A DNA stretch of 64,000 nucleotides from Anastatus disparis. Its lineage: Eukaryota > Arthropoda > Insecta > Hymenoptera > Eupelmidae. Positions 62,201 to 64,000 of the stretch are shown one piece after another. Under the pieces are notes generated by a model that was not told where the DNA came from, ran no database searches, and saw only the letters and a list, made by a program, of their open reading frames with translations. Numbering within the stretch: the first letter of the stretch is position 1; every line of letters starts with the position of its first letter. A program made the translations under genes and the position numbers. The DNA lies in the NCBI GenBank assembly GCA_017163975.1, contig JAFFSR010000239.1:6634001-6698000 (forward strand). The letters are read 5' to 3'.

Positions 62201-64000
62201 AATTAATTTAATTAGTATAAGTCATTGATTTATTGCTATATAATTGAAAATAAATTTATTAAAACAATTTATTATAATATTGTCACAACTTTAGATTTTT
62301 GAATTAAAAAAAATTCATAAAGCTTTCAATATGAAAAATTTTTTTAAATTTTGTAAAGCATCATCATGAGCTTATTGTAAACTTATAATATTTTTTAAAT
62401 AACTGTATTTTAAATCAAGATAAAACTAAAAAAAACTTATACTAAAAACAATACTAACAAAATACTAATCTCGAAAAAAAAATTTTTTTTTCCAAACATG
62501 ATATATGTTATCAGGATGTATTGTTTATACTAATTAACAAGCTAAAACTTTCAGACTTTCATTGTTGTAAGTTGAAAAAAGAAAAAAAAGCACTAAATAA
62601 ACATAACAAAACTACACCTCATTACCTCGTTTATATGCCATTATAAAAAACTACGCCCAACTTTATACGGACCTCATTCAAAAACTAGGTCAAACTTACA
62701 TTTTCCCTGACCACGAATCTTATGATTTTATCATACATCATCCCTTTTTTTGTTTGTCCTTCAAATGATATCCTCCAATGGAAAAAAAAATTTGAAAAAA
62801 AATAGAAAACTACTTAAAGGTATACCTTCTATAAGTTTAATCGTAAAAGATGATCGACACGATGCCGTATGTATTCACGTTAATGAAGAAGGCAAACAAG
62901 CCTATAGAATTCATTGATGAAACGATTTATGTTAATACAAAACTTCTAAAGTGTCGTGCTCCATTTGCAAAATTTTTTCATTTTCTTAAAAATAAAAAAA
63001 ATGTAATTTTCTTTGCTCTGGTTATGTATAATATAATTATTTTATTAATAATTTAAATGGGTTGACATATACTTAACTAATATTTTTAGTAATAGAGATT
63101 GTTATCCAAAGTACAGTTAATATGCAATTCAATTTTATAAAACATGAAAAATGTTGAAAAGAGGAGCTTTGAATAGTGAAAATCACTTAAAGATTTTTAT
63201 TCTAATATGAAATTAGAACAAAATTTTATTTTTAGTCATCTTAATTATACATGAATATATATTATAATGGTTGAAATAATTTATTGGTTTTAAAATCTTT
63301 TGCATTAAAATATAAGCGTAACCAATATATTAAACATTTCTTTGTGTTCACAGGTGAGTCATTAAATTAAAAACAAAAAAAAATAATTAGAATTTTTCAG
63401 TATCAAGAAATTTCGATCAGTGACTCAATAATAATAATCTGTTTATGTATATACGAGCCAAGCCATCCACTTGAGGTGTTGTCTTATCAGTTACGAAAGG
63501 CTATTTACACTTAAATTGCGCGTTTACGTTTTAACAATGGGGGTACACTTCATTCATATATTGTTGTTAAGATATACATGTATATATAAAAAAAAAGAAT
63601 ACTTACAAGAAAATCAGATTGCGTTTCGTTTGGCATTAGCATGCAATTTAAATTCATGTAAAAATTCAACGATTTATTTATAGGGTATTTTAGAGAACCT
63701 ATTGTAATTGTTAGCACTTTCAATGTCATCTGAAAATTATTGTTTTGCCATAACATTGTAGATATTTTTTTTTAAACTTAATTTTTTTTGTAAAGTATAA
63801 TTATTGCTGAATTTTTATTTGTTATTAAAAAAACATCAAAATTTGATATAATTAATTCAATTGTAATAATTCAAAATACAATTATCAAAAGATTCGACTT
63901 CGAAAGCAATAAATAAATAAAAGTTAAAATTTTAGTTATTGATTATTTAGTTCAAAATATGTATAGAATTGTTCGTTCTCTCATAAACTATTATTTTTTG
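56209..64000. other. Non-coding AT-rich stretch
   Basis: Contents are paired CT-rich (57,044-57,060; 57,165-57,184) and GA-rich (57,207-57,228) tracts and a mixed TG/TA microsatellite at 58,127-58,162. The open frames between 58.0 and 63.8 kb are short, low in complexity and without gene signals. I see no gene, RNA or mobile element that I can support. Confidence 0.5.

Overview
The window is AT-rich eukaryotic DNA with the look of an insect nuclear genome. The genes have short introns with consensus GT..AG ends, the one large gene is an insect-type chitin-binding mucin, long homopolymer and GA/CT tracts are common, and a tRNA-derived SINE family is dispersed through the intergenic DNA. Short CpG-containing GC islands in a very AT-rich background would suit a hymenopteran, but that is an inference and I cannot name a species.

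Layout. Positions 1 to about 29,280 are non-coding as far as I can support. They hold six of the seven SINE copies or remnants (6.7, 13.1, 14.8, 15.6, 20.8 and 23.1 kb), a 42-bp perfect palindrome (307-348), a 61-bp alternating purine/pyrimidine tract (4,755-4,815), several small GC-rich islands and one possible minus-strand terminal exon near 15.4 kb. Positions 29,292-37,700 hold the main gene: a secreted peritrophin-type mucin with ten CBM14 (peritrophin-A) chitin-binding domains separated by Thr/Ser/Pro linkers built from an 18-bp minisatellite encoding T-T-S-E-R-P. It has a TATA box, a tiny first exon, a signal peptide and three coding exons. Two indels inside the repeat arrays (near 31,600 and 34,980) break the frame and exactly compensate each other modulo 3. 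They are either assembly errors or real lesions. Roughly 450 bp beyond its stop lies a 3.3-kb foldback element (38,069-41,364) with two nearly identical 1.5-kb arms around a 221-bp loop and no coding capacity.

Positions 41,365-55,400 are again non-coding, with a 25-bp-arm palindrome next to the seventh SINE copy (46.4 kb), GC islands at 43.9 and 50.3 kb, and an (AT) microsatellite. A small gene with its own TATA box and polyadenylation signal lies at 55.4-56.2 kb. It encodes a 106- or 112-residue protein that I do not recognise, with an internal repeat. From 56.2 kb to the end I see no supportable gene.

How the parts relate. The mucin gene would make a heavily O-glycosylated, chitin-cross-linking secreted protein of the gut peritrophic matrix or a similar lining. 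Its arrays carry exact 360- and 450-bp register duplications, so its length should vary between alleles. The foldback element just downstream would form a long double-stranded hairpin if transcribed, for example by read-through from the mucin gene, and is a candidate source of endogenous siRNA. The SINE copies show continuing retrotransposition; the cleanest has a 13-bp target-site duplication.
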